Below are positions 1 through 8,080 of a DNA stretch of 22,968 nucleotides, piece after piece. A model generated the notes under the pieces. That model ran no database searches. It was not told the DNA's origin and saw nothing but the letters and a program-made list of their open reading frames with translations. Each line of letters starts with the position of its first letter. Position 1 is the first letter of the stretch. The stretch comes from Chara braunii. Its lineage: Eukaryota; Streptophyta; Charophyceae; Charales; Characeae. The stretch lies in contig BFEA01000050.1 in NCBI GenBank assembly GCA_003427395.1, positions 414,257-437,224 on the forward strand. The letters run 5' to 3'. The position numbers and the translations under genes are program-made.

Positions 1-288
1 ATACACAGCCAACGGCAGAACAGCAAGTCCTCTGGTGACATTCGAACATCATTCGTGGGTACACTCGATCACATGGGAGATGATTGCAGCAGTGGGAACC
101 AGCATACTTAGCCAGATTGCTGCAACTGGGCTGTTTGAAGCAAACGAACCTGATAGTCAAAGCCGACAGTCATGGTTGTTTCCCTACATGCAGCTTCAAA
201 TAACTGATTGAGATCCTAGTTAAGGACCAGTGCACTGCAAAGAGGTGACAGTGTGATTTTACTCCAATACTGAATGTTGATTTATCTC
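1..288. other. No gene recognised
   Basis: I see no convincing coding region, RNA gene or repeat here. The stretch is of mixed composition and runs up to the first unit of the palindromic tandem repeat. Confidence 0.5.
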
Positions 289-716
289 TAACTAATTAGT
301 GATCCCGTGATTGGGGGGGAGGCTGCTGCGCACTCAATCACGGGCGACTAGTGAAGTGCTTAGGCATAAAATAGGCTTCTCCCCTGCATTATTTAAATTC
401 GAATTTTCACTAATTAGTGATCCCTTGATTGGGGGAGGCTGTTGCGCACTCAATCACGTGCGACCAGCGAGGGGCCACTTTGCCCGTCACTTCGCTGGTT
501 GGCATAAAACAGGTTTTTCCCGACATTATTTCAATTCAAATTTTCACTAATTAGTGATCCCTTGATTGGGGGAGGCTGCTGCGCACTCAATCACGTGTGA
601 CCAGCGAAGTGCTCAATCGCTTGTAAGGGTCACTTTGCCCGTCACTTGGGTGGTTGGCATAAAACAGGTTTTTTCACGATATTATGTAAATTCGAATTAT
701 CACTAATTAGTGATCC
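289..716. repeat. Stepped tandem repeat with palindromic boundaries
   Basis: Three successive units are delimited by four copies of ACTAATTAGTGATCC starting at 291, 409, 546 and 702. Copies 2 to 4 sit in a perfect 14 bp palindrome, TCACTAATTAGTGA. Unit lengths are 118, 137 and 156 bp, each 19 bp longer than the last, because the middle part expands while the ends stay fixed. Each unit holds a GATTG...CAATC inverted pair around a GGGGGAGGCTG core and ends in an A/T-rich part with GGCATAAAA. The two longer units also contain arms like ACCAGCGAAG and CTTCGCTGGT. It looks like a satellite seed or nested non-autonomous element; I cannot assign it to a known family. Confidence 0.85.
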
Positions 717-1185
717 GAGAGGTCATCTGTTTTAGTTATATAGTGGAAGTATGACAGGCAGAACAAACCCCTCTCCCCTGTTGTGTCACTGAGGACCTCT
801 GATGCGGACACGGCGGGTGACAGACGCCGCTGTCCTTGGCTTCAGCGACGAACAGGGCCCCTCCGTGGGTTTCCTCACACTGGGCCCAACGTCCCATATG
901 AAAAATTTACATATGGTTTGGAAGTATGGCTAAAGAATAAGAGCATAGGCAAAATTTAGAAAACGACTCAGAACCCCCCCATCAATCCTCTTTACCTCAC
1001 TCCGACAAGACTAACTGCAGCAGAGCCACCATCCTCGCTGCTGTTGTACCCTATTTCCAACTTACGAGCCATCCTACGAGCTAGCCCACTTACTAGTAGG
1101 ACGCTTGATATCCCACCATCTATTTCTCCCACTCACCTCGATTTTTAACGGCATCTATTTTTTTTGGAACATTTAAGCGGTACAT
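717..1185. other. Intergenic, no gene recognised
   Basis: No coding region is supported. The only local structure is CATATG repeated on both sides of a short A/T tract near 895-917. Around 975-1010 a short piece resembles the ATCAATCCTCT block of the C/T-rich repeat that follows. Confidence 0.4.
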
Positions 1186-2695
1186 AATTGCTCCTTCCCC
1201 TGGGTCACTCCAGCTCCCTGTGGGACTTGTAATTTCCTTACCACATCATGCACATGCCCCCGCAGAACTGGGTTCCGCCTCCCTCCTTCCACACCCTAAT
1301 TACCGCTTCCCCCGGTTCACTGAGAAGCAGTTAATGGAAGGGCCAAAATTTTGGCAAGTTTTTCATCGAAACTACCATATTTCCCTGGATTTTTACTTTT
1401 GTCTTGGTTTTTCTTTTGCCTGATATGTATGTGCTTTAGGGTATATTTGTATTTAGTCTCCGCGTATTTGGACCAGTAACGAAAAACTTAGCAAAAACGG
1501 CGGACTTGAATAAAGATTCGGCGGACTTGAATAAAGATTCGGCGAACTCCGAAAACTACTCCGAATAGGGTTTTATAGTGCTTTTGAATTTGTATTTTTT
1601 TTATTTTTTTTTGCGTGTTTGGTTATTTGATGTTCGTATTATGACCCTGCATGGGTTCACTCCAGCTCCCTTAGGGACTTACAATTTCCTTACCACATCA
1701 CGCACATGCCCCCGCAGAACTACAACTCCCCCTTCTCTACCCTAATTACCCTACCCTCCAGGTCACTCCAACTCCCTCTGGGACTTACAATTTCCTTACC
1801 ACATCAAGCACATGCCCCCGCAGAACTAAAGATCCCCAAATCAATCCTATGAATCCCCTTGACCTCCTCCCCCAACTACCATGACTTATCCGACCCCAAA
1901 ATCAGCCCGACTTCCTCTCCAGGGTGATACGCTCCACAAAACAAAGCTCCCCAATCCTGATGCACCTCAGAATTGCTCCTTCCCCTCGGTCACTCCAGCT
2001 CCCTCTGGGACTTATAATTTCCTTACCACATCATGCACACGCCCCCGCAGAACTGGGTTCCCCCTGCCTCCTTCCCCACCCTAATTACCTCTTCCCCCGG
2101 TTCACTCCAGCTCCCTCAGGGACTTACAATTTCCTTACCACATCACGCACATGCCCCCGTAGAACTACAACTCCCCCTTCTCTACCCCAATTACCCTTCC
2201 CTCCAGGTCACTCCAGCTCCCTCTGGGACTTACAATTTCCTTACCACATCAAGCACATGCCCCCACAGAACTAGAGATCCCTAAATCAATCCTCTGAAAC
2301 CCCTTGACCCCCTCCCCCAGCTGCCATGATCCGACCCCAAAATCAGCCCGGCTTCCTCTCCAGGGTAATATGCTCCACAAAACAAAACTCCCCAATCATG
2401 GTCAACGCCTGTGAATCTGTACCATATACCAAGTGAAGTTGTGAAAAACTACCGCCGTGATAATTTCCACGTACCGGCTGTGGTTGCCCACCAAAATTCT
2501 CCCTCTTCCCTCTTTACCCTCCAGCACCACCACCTCCAGGTCACTCCAGCTCCCTCTGAGACTTGTAATTTCCTTACCACATCAAGCACACGCCCCCGCA
2601 TAACTAGAGATCCCCAAATCAATCCTCTCAAACCCCTTGACCGCCTCCCCCAATTACCATGACTGATCCGACCCCAAAATCAGCCCGGCCCTGAA
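1186..2695. repeat. C/T-rich higher-order tandem repeat array
   Basis: A core of about 65-70 bp, GTCACTCCAGCTCCCTCTGG followed by a TTTCCTTACCACATCA block and CATGCCCCCGCAGAACT, begins near 1203, 1655, 1761, 1988, 2100, 2206 and 2539. Adjacent cores are 105-112 bp apart. A second block beginning GATCCCCAAATCAATCCT and ending near ATCAGCCCG follows some cores, at about 1831, 2276 and 2609. Open frames across this array come from its low stop density and repeat structure, so I do not call them genes. Function is unknown. Confidence 0.85.
1498..1539. repeat. 21 bp tandem duplication
   Basis: Two exact 21 bp copies beginning CGGCGGACTTGAATAAAG lie head to tail, followed by a decayed third start (CGGCGAACT). 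It sits in a gap of the C/T-rich array. Confidence 0.8.
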
Positions 2696-3228
2696 AACGT
2701 CAAGCCTACAACCCGGGAAATCTAAGATATCAATACAGTACTTCGGGAATTTAGAATTTCAAACCAAAACTCCAACAGCTAAAGTTCCGGCTTCTCACCC
2801 TTCAAATCAGAACAAATCAAGAGCAAAAGGCTTAATGTTGGGAATGCCAATGCTGTTATGCTTTATTGTTTGAGGTAAATGAGTTTTTTGGTTTTGTGGG
2901 CCGATGCGGAAGACTCTCCAAGTTTTTTCGGACCTTTGAGGGTGACGGGTCAGTGCCTTTTCAGGCTTTTCTTGCTGGAGTAGTCTTCTGTCTAAGGTAA
3001 GTTGCCTTCTACCCTCCATCCCCTTATGGTTTGAAATATATATACCTATGTATATGTGCAAGTGTGCCGCTTCGGCGGCAGACTGGTGTGTGGGCACTTG
3101 GCGCTGAACCACACAAACGTGGCCAACCTTGCATTTTCTATTATATTGCCTATCTATATTTTTTTGTTATGGATGGTTTGTGATGATTTGTGAAGGGAAT
3201 AAGAGAGAAAATCTGGGGCCTTTTAAAA
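2696..3228. other. Intergenic, no gene recognised
   Basis: The C/T-rich array ends here. No coding region or RNA gene can be supported. A short ATATATATAC tract lies near 3036. Confidence 0.4.
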
Positions 3229-3239
3229 CAACACACACA

Positions 3240-3325
<86 letters not shown>
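3229..3325. repeat. (CA)n microsatellite
   Basis: About 97 bp of CA dinucleotide repeat with two CACATACAC interruptions. A second CA tract lies at 4778-4817 near the retrozyme's 3' hammerhead. Open frames through it encode only His-Thr or Val-Cys runs and are not genes. Confidence 0.95.
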
Positions 3326-3329
<4 letters not shown>

Positions 3330-3520
3330 CAATTTTTATCTCTGTCTGTTTTCCTCTTGTTGTCTGTTCTCCCTCCGATTTTTTCCAAGTATTTTTTCTT
3401 ACCCAACTGAGCACCCTTAAGTAGTGCTAAACAGTCGGTGGTTCCTCAGTTGGAGTGCCTATTGCACTCTTATGGGGGCCGCTCAGTTTGGGATGTCTGT
3501 GTTGCCTGTAGGTGATGACG

Positions 3521-3574
3521 GATGCTCGTCGGAGTGACTCCCTGACTCAGTGGGTGGTGGGAACCAACAGTCTG
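3521..3574 (-). ncRNA. Possible decayed hammerhead ribozyme, minus strand
   Basis: Read on the minus strand from 3574, the sequence begins CAGACTGTTGGTT, the same stem III strand and cleavage region as the plus-strand hammerhead at 4962. It continues to ACTGAGTC and then CACTCCGACGAG. This resembles the CTGATGAGTC ... CTCCGACGAAA core of the good copy, with the TGA of the core box deleted and GAAA changed to GAGC. The distal strand of stem III is not complementary. I read it as a remnant that cannot cleave; chance resemblance is possible. Confidence 0.35.
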
Positions 3575-3739
3575 TGGGGTTCAATCGTCATGTGAGTAGG
3601 TCATGCGCTGCTTTGCTCCGTGTTGGATGTGTGGACGGCCTCGTTTGCGCTCCGCCGCTGCCCTGCTGCCTGTCTCGCTTGCTTCGCATGTGGTTCTTTG
3701 CAGGTTGATGTGTTCACTGTGTGGTGTGGCAGTGTTGTT

Positions 3740-4075
3740 GGTGTTGCCTTGCGCTTTGCTGCTCCGCTGCCTTGCTGCCCTTCCGCTGGCCGTGCCTTCC
3801 GTGGTTGCTGCCTGCGGGCCTTGCTCGATGGTTGCCTTGTTGCGGGTGCCTTGTGCTTCGCTCCACGGTTGCCGGGTTGCTGGTCCGCTCACCCTGTCTT
3901 CCCTTGCAGTGTGGTTGCCTTGCTTGTGTTGCCTTGTGCTTCACTACACGGTTGTCGTGCTGCATGTCCCGCGTGCCATGTCATTCCTTGCAGTCATTTT
4001 TGGCGCTGTGCAGCCGTGTTGCCTCTACTGTGTTGCCCGGTGCTCCACAGGGTTGCTGCCCGCTGGTATGTTCCG
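3740..4075. repeat. Degenerate ~83 bp tandem repeat, G/C/T-rich
   Basis: The phrase GCCTTGTGCTTC recurs at 3848 and 3931 (83 bp apart) and CCTTGCAGT at 3902 and 3986 (84 bp). A weaker copy, GCCTTGCGCTTTGC, starts at 3745, and a further weak one follows near 4020. Three plus-strand frames stay open here for 170-240 codons, which reflects few A-rich stops and not coding: the peptides are Cys/Leu-rich with no domain. The repeat lies just upstream of the 5' hammerhead. Confidence 0.65.
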
Positions 4076-4145
4076 CTTGGGGACAGTCTTCCTTCAACAA
4101 GGGTCAAAGGTTTCATGACCCAAACCATCAAATACGGAGATTCTG

Positions 4146-4203
4146 CAGATTGTCGAGGGTTCAGCCTCCTGATGAGTCGGTGCAACTCCGACGAAACAGT
4201 CTG
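4146..4203 (+). ncRNA. Type III hammerhead ribozyme, complete core
   Basis: All parts of a hammerhead can be placed. Stem III is 4146-4153 with 4196-4203, eight pairs including one G-U. The cleavage triplet is GTC, with scission predicted between 4154 and 4155. Stem I is GAGG (4155-4158) with CCTC (4165-4168) and a six-base loop. The core box CTGATGA is at 4169-4175. Stem II is GTCGG (4176-4180) with CCGAC (4188-4192) and a seven-base loop. GAA is at 4193-4195. An open stem III makes it type III, the form known from plant retrozymes and viroid-like RNAs. Every invariant core base is present, so self-cleavage is expected; that is inference from sequence. Confidence 0.9.
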
Positions 4204-4255
4204 TCAACATCAGTGTTTGTTTATTTTATTTTTTTCGCTATCCGTTTTTCCAACT

Positions 4256-4264
4256 TGGTATCAG
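4256..4264 (+). other. Primer-binding site, initiator tRNA-Met type
   Basis: TGGTATCAG is the complement of the plant initiator tRNA-Met 3' end used by many plant LTR elements. It follows CAAC about 50 bases after the hammerhead, as in retrozymes. The match breaks after nine bases (TAC in place of AGC). Confidence 0.6.
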
Positions 4265-4774
4265 TACTTCGTGCCTTTTGCGCTTTTTGCTTTGTGTTGG
4301 TTACCTGCCCGCCCTCCTCCCCCATGTCCTCACCCTATGTGACTTGCAACCTCTTGTTGTCCAGTGCCTTGTTACCTCGTCGTGATCTGCCTCACCATGT
4401 TTTGCCTTAACGACCTTTGCATCGTGGCATTCCATGGGCATCTTAGCCGGGTGCATGGGAACACCTCACCTTCTAATGAGCCTTGACGGGAGCAAGCGCC
4501 AAAAAGCGTATGAAGGGATGTGTCATCGCTCCTCTGTTGGTCACTATACCAACCTTGATGGTTATGCCATCGTTGCTCCCCGCTCTTCCTAACACCCTAA
4601 TCTGCTCCCCCCTAATTAATCCTCCACTTTCCTATGGAGTTGATGACTATGGGATAACCCTTCCCCCTAACCTGTGCTATGTTAAGCCTGCAGCTAACAC
4701 TACGTGATGCTACGTTTGGACTGAAGGATGGTCTGGTTCCCCATGATTATGGGGCTGCCGTGTTATACACATCC

Positions 4775-4777
<3 letters not shown>

Positions 4778-4817
<40 letters not shown>
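4778..4817. repeat. (CA)n microsatellite, short
   Basis: About 40 bp of pure CA repeat. It appears to interrupt the end of a possible minus-strand hammerhead remnant. Confidence 0.95.
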
Positions 4818-4819
<2 letters not shown>

Positions 4820-4820
<1 letters not shown>

Positions 4821-4858
4821 TATTGCCATTCTTGTCAGGGTTTTGGACCAACAGTCTG
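4820..4858 (-). ncRNA. Possible hammerhead fragment, minus strand
   Basis: On the minus strand from 4858 the sequence reads CAGACTGTTGG, then GGT..ACC as a possible stem I, then CTGACAAG, one base from the CTGANGA core box. The rest runs into the CA tract, so stem II and GAAA are absent. The first 11 bases are the exact reverse complement of 4962-4972, the start of the plus-strand 3' hammerhead. It is a remnant at best. Confidence 0.25.
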
Positions 4859-4961
4859 CTGGGATTGCAGGGTTGGTGTGAGTAAACTCGACCAGTTTTC
4901 TTTGGGGTATCGCTCTGTGTGACCTGGTGAGTCCTTATCTGTCACTCAAATGCATCCTTGG

Positions 4962-5018
4962 CAGACTGTTGGGGTTCAACCTTCTGATGAGTCAATGAAA
5001 GTCCGCCGAAACAGTCTG
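4962..5018 (+). ncRNA. Type III hammerhead ribozyme, degraded stem II
   Basis: Stem III is perfect: CAGACTGT (4962-4969) with ACAGTCTG (5011-5018). Cleavage would follow T4970 in a GTT triplet, which is allowed but poorer than GTC. Stem I is GGGG (4971-4974) with CCTT (4980-4983), two pairs being G-U. CTGATGA is at 4984-4990 and GAA at 5008-5010. Stem II has only two spaced pairs next to the core (G4991-C5007, C4993-G5005), so it should fold weakly. It is the downstream partner of the hammerhead at 4146. Confidence 0.75.
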
Positions 5019-5214
5019 GCACACTCGTGCTTTTTTTGTGGAGTTGTGTATAGTTACATGACAGTACATACAGGCACGCACACTCATAGATACAATTTCT
5101 CTTTCTTTTTTCCTTTTTAAGTGTTTTCTTTTTGTTGTTGTCCGGTTGCTGCATGGTCTGGCCTTTCGCATGTGTTCCTGAGTGTTTAAGTGTAGTGCCT
5201 TTAGCCTTTAGGAT
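5019..5214. other. T-rich sequence after the 3' hammerhead
   Basis: Probably the remainder of the retrozyme 3' LTR plus flanking DNA. It contains a TTTTTCCTTTTTAAG-type T-rich tract near 5100-5140. No LTR end or target duplication could be fixed. Confidence 0.35.
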
Positions 5215-5690
5215 ATACAGCTGATTAGCTCAGTGGGTAGAGCACCGGTTGGAAATGCACACTGTGGTTTGAGGTTGTGGGTTTAAAACTCCACAGCCTC
5301 GTGCATGGACACCGGCGGTGACCGACACACGGCTGTATACACATTTCCCTTGGGATTGGTGTACGGTAAGGAGTACAGACACTGCCACACCACCCAAGGG
5401 ATTCGGTCCAGGATTGTTGTATGTTGCGGCTTGACTATGCATGGGGTTGCCTGAGGATGTTGGCCATAAGTTGTTCTGATGATCTCCACAGTCTGGCATA
5501 TCGCACATTTAAGGAAGGGTTGACTGGTGCCCCTCAGGGCCCCAGGGACCCCTCGCAGCCCCGGCCCCGGGCCTCCTGTAGTATAGATTGTTGGCTATGG
5601 GACACTGGATCTGTTTCTTCCAGCAGGAGAGTGGCCTCTACAACACCCTGGACTTTTAAGATTTAAAAAAGAAAAAGAAAAAAAAGGAGA
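5215..5690 (+). mobile_element. tRNA-derived SINE
   Basis: The head resembles a tRNA: an A box TAGCTCAGTGG at 5226-5236 with GTAGAGCA after it, and a T-arm-like region TGTGG ... CCACA around 5276-5296 that would hold the B box (GGTTTAAAACTCC, poor match). The body has no coding capacity. The 3' part holds GGGACACTGG ... TTCCAGCAG at about 5599, a decayed form of the tail hairpin shared with the LINE. It then reads CTCTACAACACCCTGG and ends in an A-rich tail at 5661-5690. A matching end piece lies at 18118-18170. Pol III transcription and LINE-driven copying are inferred from the structure. Confidence 0.65.
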
Positions 5691-5769
5691 GTTCCCCCCC
5701 CCTTTCCCTTTTTCCTCGCTGGCAGTTTTCCTTAGCTGTTTTGTTATCTTCCTGATTCATGCTGTATAT

Positions 5770-5917
5770 GGGACACTGGACCAGGTTTCTAGCAGGTGAC
5801 GCTCCCCACCAATAGATGGAGCCCCTCCCCGGGTGCTAGGGGTGTCTGCTCTTATCAGCACCACTAGCACTACAGGGGTTTTTAAAAAAAAGAAAAGAAA
5901 AGAAGAAAAAAAAAAGA
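5770..5917 (+). mobile_element. SINE or truncated LINE 3' tail copy
   Basis: Begins GGGACACTGGACCAGG and carries the second hairpin GCTCC ... GGAGC around CCACCAATAGAT. It continues with GCTAGGGGTGTCTG ... ATCAGCACC and ends in an A-rich tail from 5883. The same order, including the GTGTCTG and ATCAGCACC parts, occurs at 17312-17460, so these two belong to one subfamily. There is no tRNA head directly upstream, which suggests a 5'-truncated copy. Confidence 0.7.
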
Positions 5918-5921
5918 ACGA

Positions 5922-6000
5922 TTTGGAGCTGTAGTACATATGGTAGAGGATGCCTGTGACATGATGATGATCGTTGGTTCGAGTACACAGAACAGCACAA
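5922..6000 (+). mobile_element. tRNA-like SINE head
   Basis: Starts immediately after the A-rich tail of the preceding copy. A box-like TAGTACATATGG (5932-5943) is followed by TAGAGGATG, and a B box-like GGTTCGAGTAC lies at 5976-5986 (nine of eleven consensus positions). The spacing is as in tRNA genes. No intact cloverleaf is evident, so I call a SINE promoter and not a tRNA gene. The 3' end of this element is not clear. Confidence 0.55.
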
Positions 6001-6530
6001 CTCTTACGTAACATACATCGTTCAATTCATACAACCATATGATCGCATACATAACCATACAACTGTACATAAACTGGTATGGGTTGATATAACTACACAC
6101 AATCGGGAGGGACAGGGTGAGGGCTAGTGGAATGACGGATGGTGACCCACCATTTACTGAGCCTGTAGTCAGTCCCTTCATATCCCTATTGGAGGAATAT
6201 CTGTTGATAGGTGGGAGAGAGTCTAGTACTGATGATAGATCAAGGGTGCATTGGGGGTGTGCATCGAGGCATGGGTGCCTTTGTGGGGGGAGGAGCCCAG
6301 CTGATGACCGGGGTCTGGAGGAGGACTGTCCATTTGTTGGCGACAGATTAGGGGCGCATATGTTTGCCCCCCCTCTGCCTTGAGGCGGGGCACCTCTAGG
6401 GGCTAGGCAACCAGTACAGACAGTTAACTAGAGGGCCAGAGGGGGCATCCAGTCCTTGCTAGGGGTGTCATCGACTCCATCTGGGCTTGGGGGGGGTTTC
6501 AGATAGGGTCAGTAACTAGGGTTGGGTAGG
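6001..6530. other. Probable SINE body or old LINE 3' UTR, no gene
   Basis: G-rich in its second half with short phrases (GATAGGG, GGGTTGGGTAGGG) that loosely recall the LINE 3' UTR at 15890-15920. No coding region or clear boundary is visible. Confidence 0.3.
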
Positions 6531-6735
6531 GTTTTTTTATTTTTTATTTTTTATTTTTTTATTTTAAATGAATAGCCCCTGCGTAAGCCTTCTATCCCAG
6601 CAGTGGTGAGAGAACCACCAGGATTGAGGGCTTGTCTGTCGGGCTGCTCCATCTATTGGTGGGGAGCGGCGCCTGCTGGAAACCGGGTCCAGCGTCCCTT
6701 TATACATCTTTGTAACACAGCATTTGCTGTTCTTT
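6531..6735 (-). mobile_element. LINE/SINE 3' tail copy, minus strand
   Basis: On the minus strand it reads TGTGTTACAAAGATGTATAAA, GGGACGCTGG and the full hairpin pair: GCTGGA/TCCAGC at 6675-6693, then GCTCC/GGAGC around CCACCAATAGAT. It then continues CACCACTGCTGGGATAGA and ends in an A/T tail (T-rich on the plus strand, about 6532-6566). It aligns with the LINE's own 3' end at 16230-16400, including the bases before the hairpins. It appears to be inserted in the opposite orientation into the LINE fragment that follows. Confidence 0.75.
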
Positions 6736-7174
6736 GTGTTACGGAGAGAACGGATTATGAGAGCAAAGGCTTGCTCTCTCCTTTGTGTCCCTACTGTGAA
6801 ACGTGCGTTCCCAGAAAGAGAGCGACACTGGAACATTGCCTCCTTGATTGCCCCATGGTGGTGCGCTTATGGAGATGGTGGGATGCTGCTCGGAGGTGTG
6901 GCCAGACCCACATAACAGAATCTGCACGCTTGATGACCAGCTGAACCTGGTGTGCCACCAGTGGATGATGGCTGAAGACCAGTGGGAATTCAGGCCGTAT
7001 ACATGTTTCCAAATACACTATCGCCCGACCAATTTCACCATCCTATCTCCCCCCGCCCCACCTCCCTCTCTCCCGTCCCCCACCACCTTGTCTTCGTCTC
7101 CACCCCGCTTCCCTCCCCTCCCCCCCCTCCCCTCTCCCAGCAGCCGGTCAGGGACTTCAACAGCCATCAATGAA
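6736..7174 (+). pseudogene. LINE ORF2 C-terminal fragment (zinc-finger region)
   Basis: The frame ending at 6944 contains CPYC (6786-6797), then LEHCLLDC with the His codon at 6834 and the Cys codon at 6849, and then LWRWWD. The same order, C-X2-C, EH-X4-C and LWRWW, occurs in the C-terminal zinc-finger domain of the full LINE at 15222-15320, and this domain is known from plant L1-type ORF2. The RT and endonuclease parts are absent, so this is a 5'-truncated or broken copy. After the stop at 6942-6944 comes a C/T-rich tract (7020-7140) and then the LINE target repeat. Divergence from the full LINE suggests an older or different subfamily. Confidence 0.75.
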
Positions 7175-7343
7175 GGACGACTGTAGCCTTATTGCAGAAA
7201 GCCTGAGAAAGGAGCTCCAGGAATCTTCAGGAATTTTTTTTGGGGGTTGCCAGAGGCTCAACACGGACACACAGCGTCGAGTTTACTTACAAATATAGAA
7301 CTAACTCATAAACCTACAGATTGCACAGTGTTGATTAAGTTCG
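7175..7343 (+). repeat. Left copy of the LINE target sequence
   Basis: These 169 bp match 16497-16666 with only a base change (GGCTCAAC versus GGTTCAAC) and a T-run difference seen. The match stops exactly at 7343, where the LINE begins. The right-hand copy continues uninterrupted into the sequence that follows the LINE's poly(A). Confidence 0.9.
7337..7343 (+). repeat. LINE target-site duplication, left
   Basis: AAGTTCG here matches AAGTTTG at 16423-16429 in six of seven bases, and AAGTTCG at 16660-16666 in the uninserted copy. Confidence 0.75.
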
Positions 7344-8080
7344 GAAGCGAAGGGATCGAGAGGACACATCAGTCAGGGCTGCCTCGGTGGCAGACACGTC
7401 ACACAGGGATATCGATCTTCTCGTCCCACCTCTCATCTGTCCGATCATGCGAATAGTCACTATCAAGGAGAAGGGGGGAAGGAAGCGACAGTAAGAAGGA
7501 GAAGGGGCACGAGCAAGAAAAGGGAGGGAGCGGAAGAAACATTAAAAAAAAGTTGCGACTGCAGTGCCTCGTCACACGATTGGAAAAGAGCGGGGCGATG
7601 AGGAAAGAATGAGAGAGGGGGGCAGATTGGACATAGAGCGGGCGATTGATAGGAAGGGAGAGCGCAGAGGCAAAGAAGCCGACGTCTGAAGAGCACCAGG
7701 CAAGAGTGAGGACACCTCACTAGGCAAGAGCGAGGACAGCTCCAAGTATATAAAGCCAGTACGTCAGCTCATCCCTTCTCAAACTCCATCCCCACCCGAA
7801 ATCTCCCCTGAGTACCCGCGCCAGCCAGTCCAAAACAAAAACCACACAACACATGGACGCAAACAACGTAGGGTAGTGAAAGAGAATGCAGGCGAAGGAT
7901 ATTCGAAGTGCAAGAGAATAATCAAAAGAAAAACCGAACAAAAATTGTGCATCTACTTCTGATAAAAGTGCGATTTAAATCTAGGAAAAGCACGAATGAA
8001 CAAAACAACAAGACAACGAAGGACACCCTCGACTTAGTGGCTCACACCGGAACAACGTGTGTCTCCACCCCTGTGTCTGA
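7344..8080 (+). promoter_or_regulatory. LINE 5' leader with TATA-like site
   Basis: About 740 bp from the element's 5' end to the first open stretch of ORF1. It is A/G-rich at first. TATATAAA lies at 7747-7754, followed by a C-rich stretch. LINEs usually carry an internal promoter in this region, so promoter function is plausible but not shown. A frame open at 7908-8114 ends just after an A-run (8086-8096) and may have joined ORF1 before a slip there; this is uncertain. Confidence 0.4.

Larger units (their letters stand above)
4155..4970 (+). mobile_element. Retrozyme-like unit between two hammerheads
   Basis: Two same-strand type III hammerheads with predicted cleavage sites after 4154 and after 4970 would release an 816 nt RNA. 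That fits the 600-1000 nt circular RNAs of plant retrozymes, small non-autonomous LTR retroelements with a hammerhead in each LTR. A tRNA-Met primer site follows the first hammerhead by about 50 bases, where a 5' LTR would end. The two hammerhead regions align well (CAGAYTGT, GGGTTCA, CTGATGAGTC, GAAACAGTCTG), but the DNA outside them aligns poorly. LTR edges and a polypurine tract could not be fixed. No protein is encoded; copying would depend on an autonomous LTR element. The 3' hammerhead is weakened, so the copy is probably old. A Penelope-type hammerhead element is a less likely alternative. Confidence 0.65.

Noticed and set aside
781-860. CTGAGGA ... CGAAC as another hammerhead
   Set aside because: No stem II or stem III can be paired and GAAA is absent.
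3129-3420. His/Thr-rich or Val/Cys-rich small proteins
   Set aside because: They are translations of the (CA)n microsatellite.
3603-4410. Three overlapping plus-strand open frames of 171, 240 and 229 codons
   Set aside because: They lie on a G/C/T-rich tandem repeat with few stops, are Cys/Leu-rich without any domain, and all three frames are open together, so this is composition and not coding.
3229-4817. CRISPR-like array from the regularly repeated CA tracts and 83 bp repeats
   Set aside because: Repeats are degenerate, there are no unique spacers of even length, and the context is eukaryotic transposon DNA.
5221-5300. Possible functional tRNA gene
   Set aside because: A-box match is good but the T loop is too long, the B box is poor and no acceptor stem can be paired, so it fits a SINE head better.
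6298-6345. CTGATGACC as a hammerhead core box
   Set aside because: No GAAA partner and no stems in the right places.
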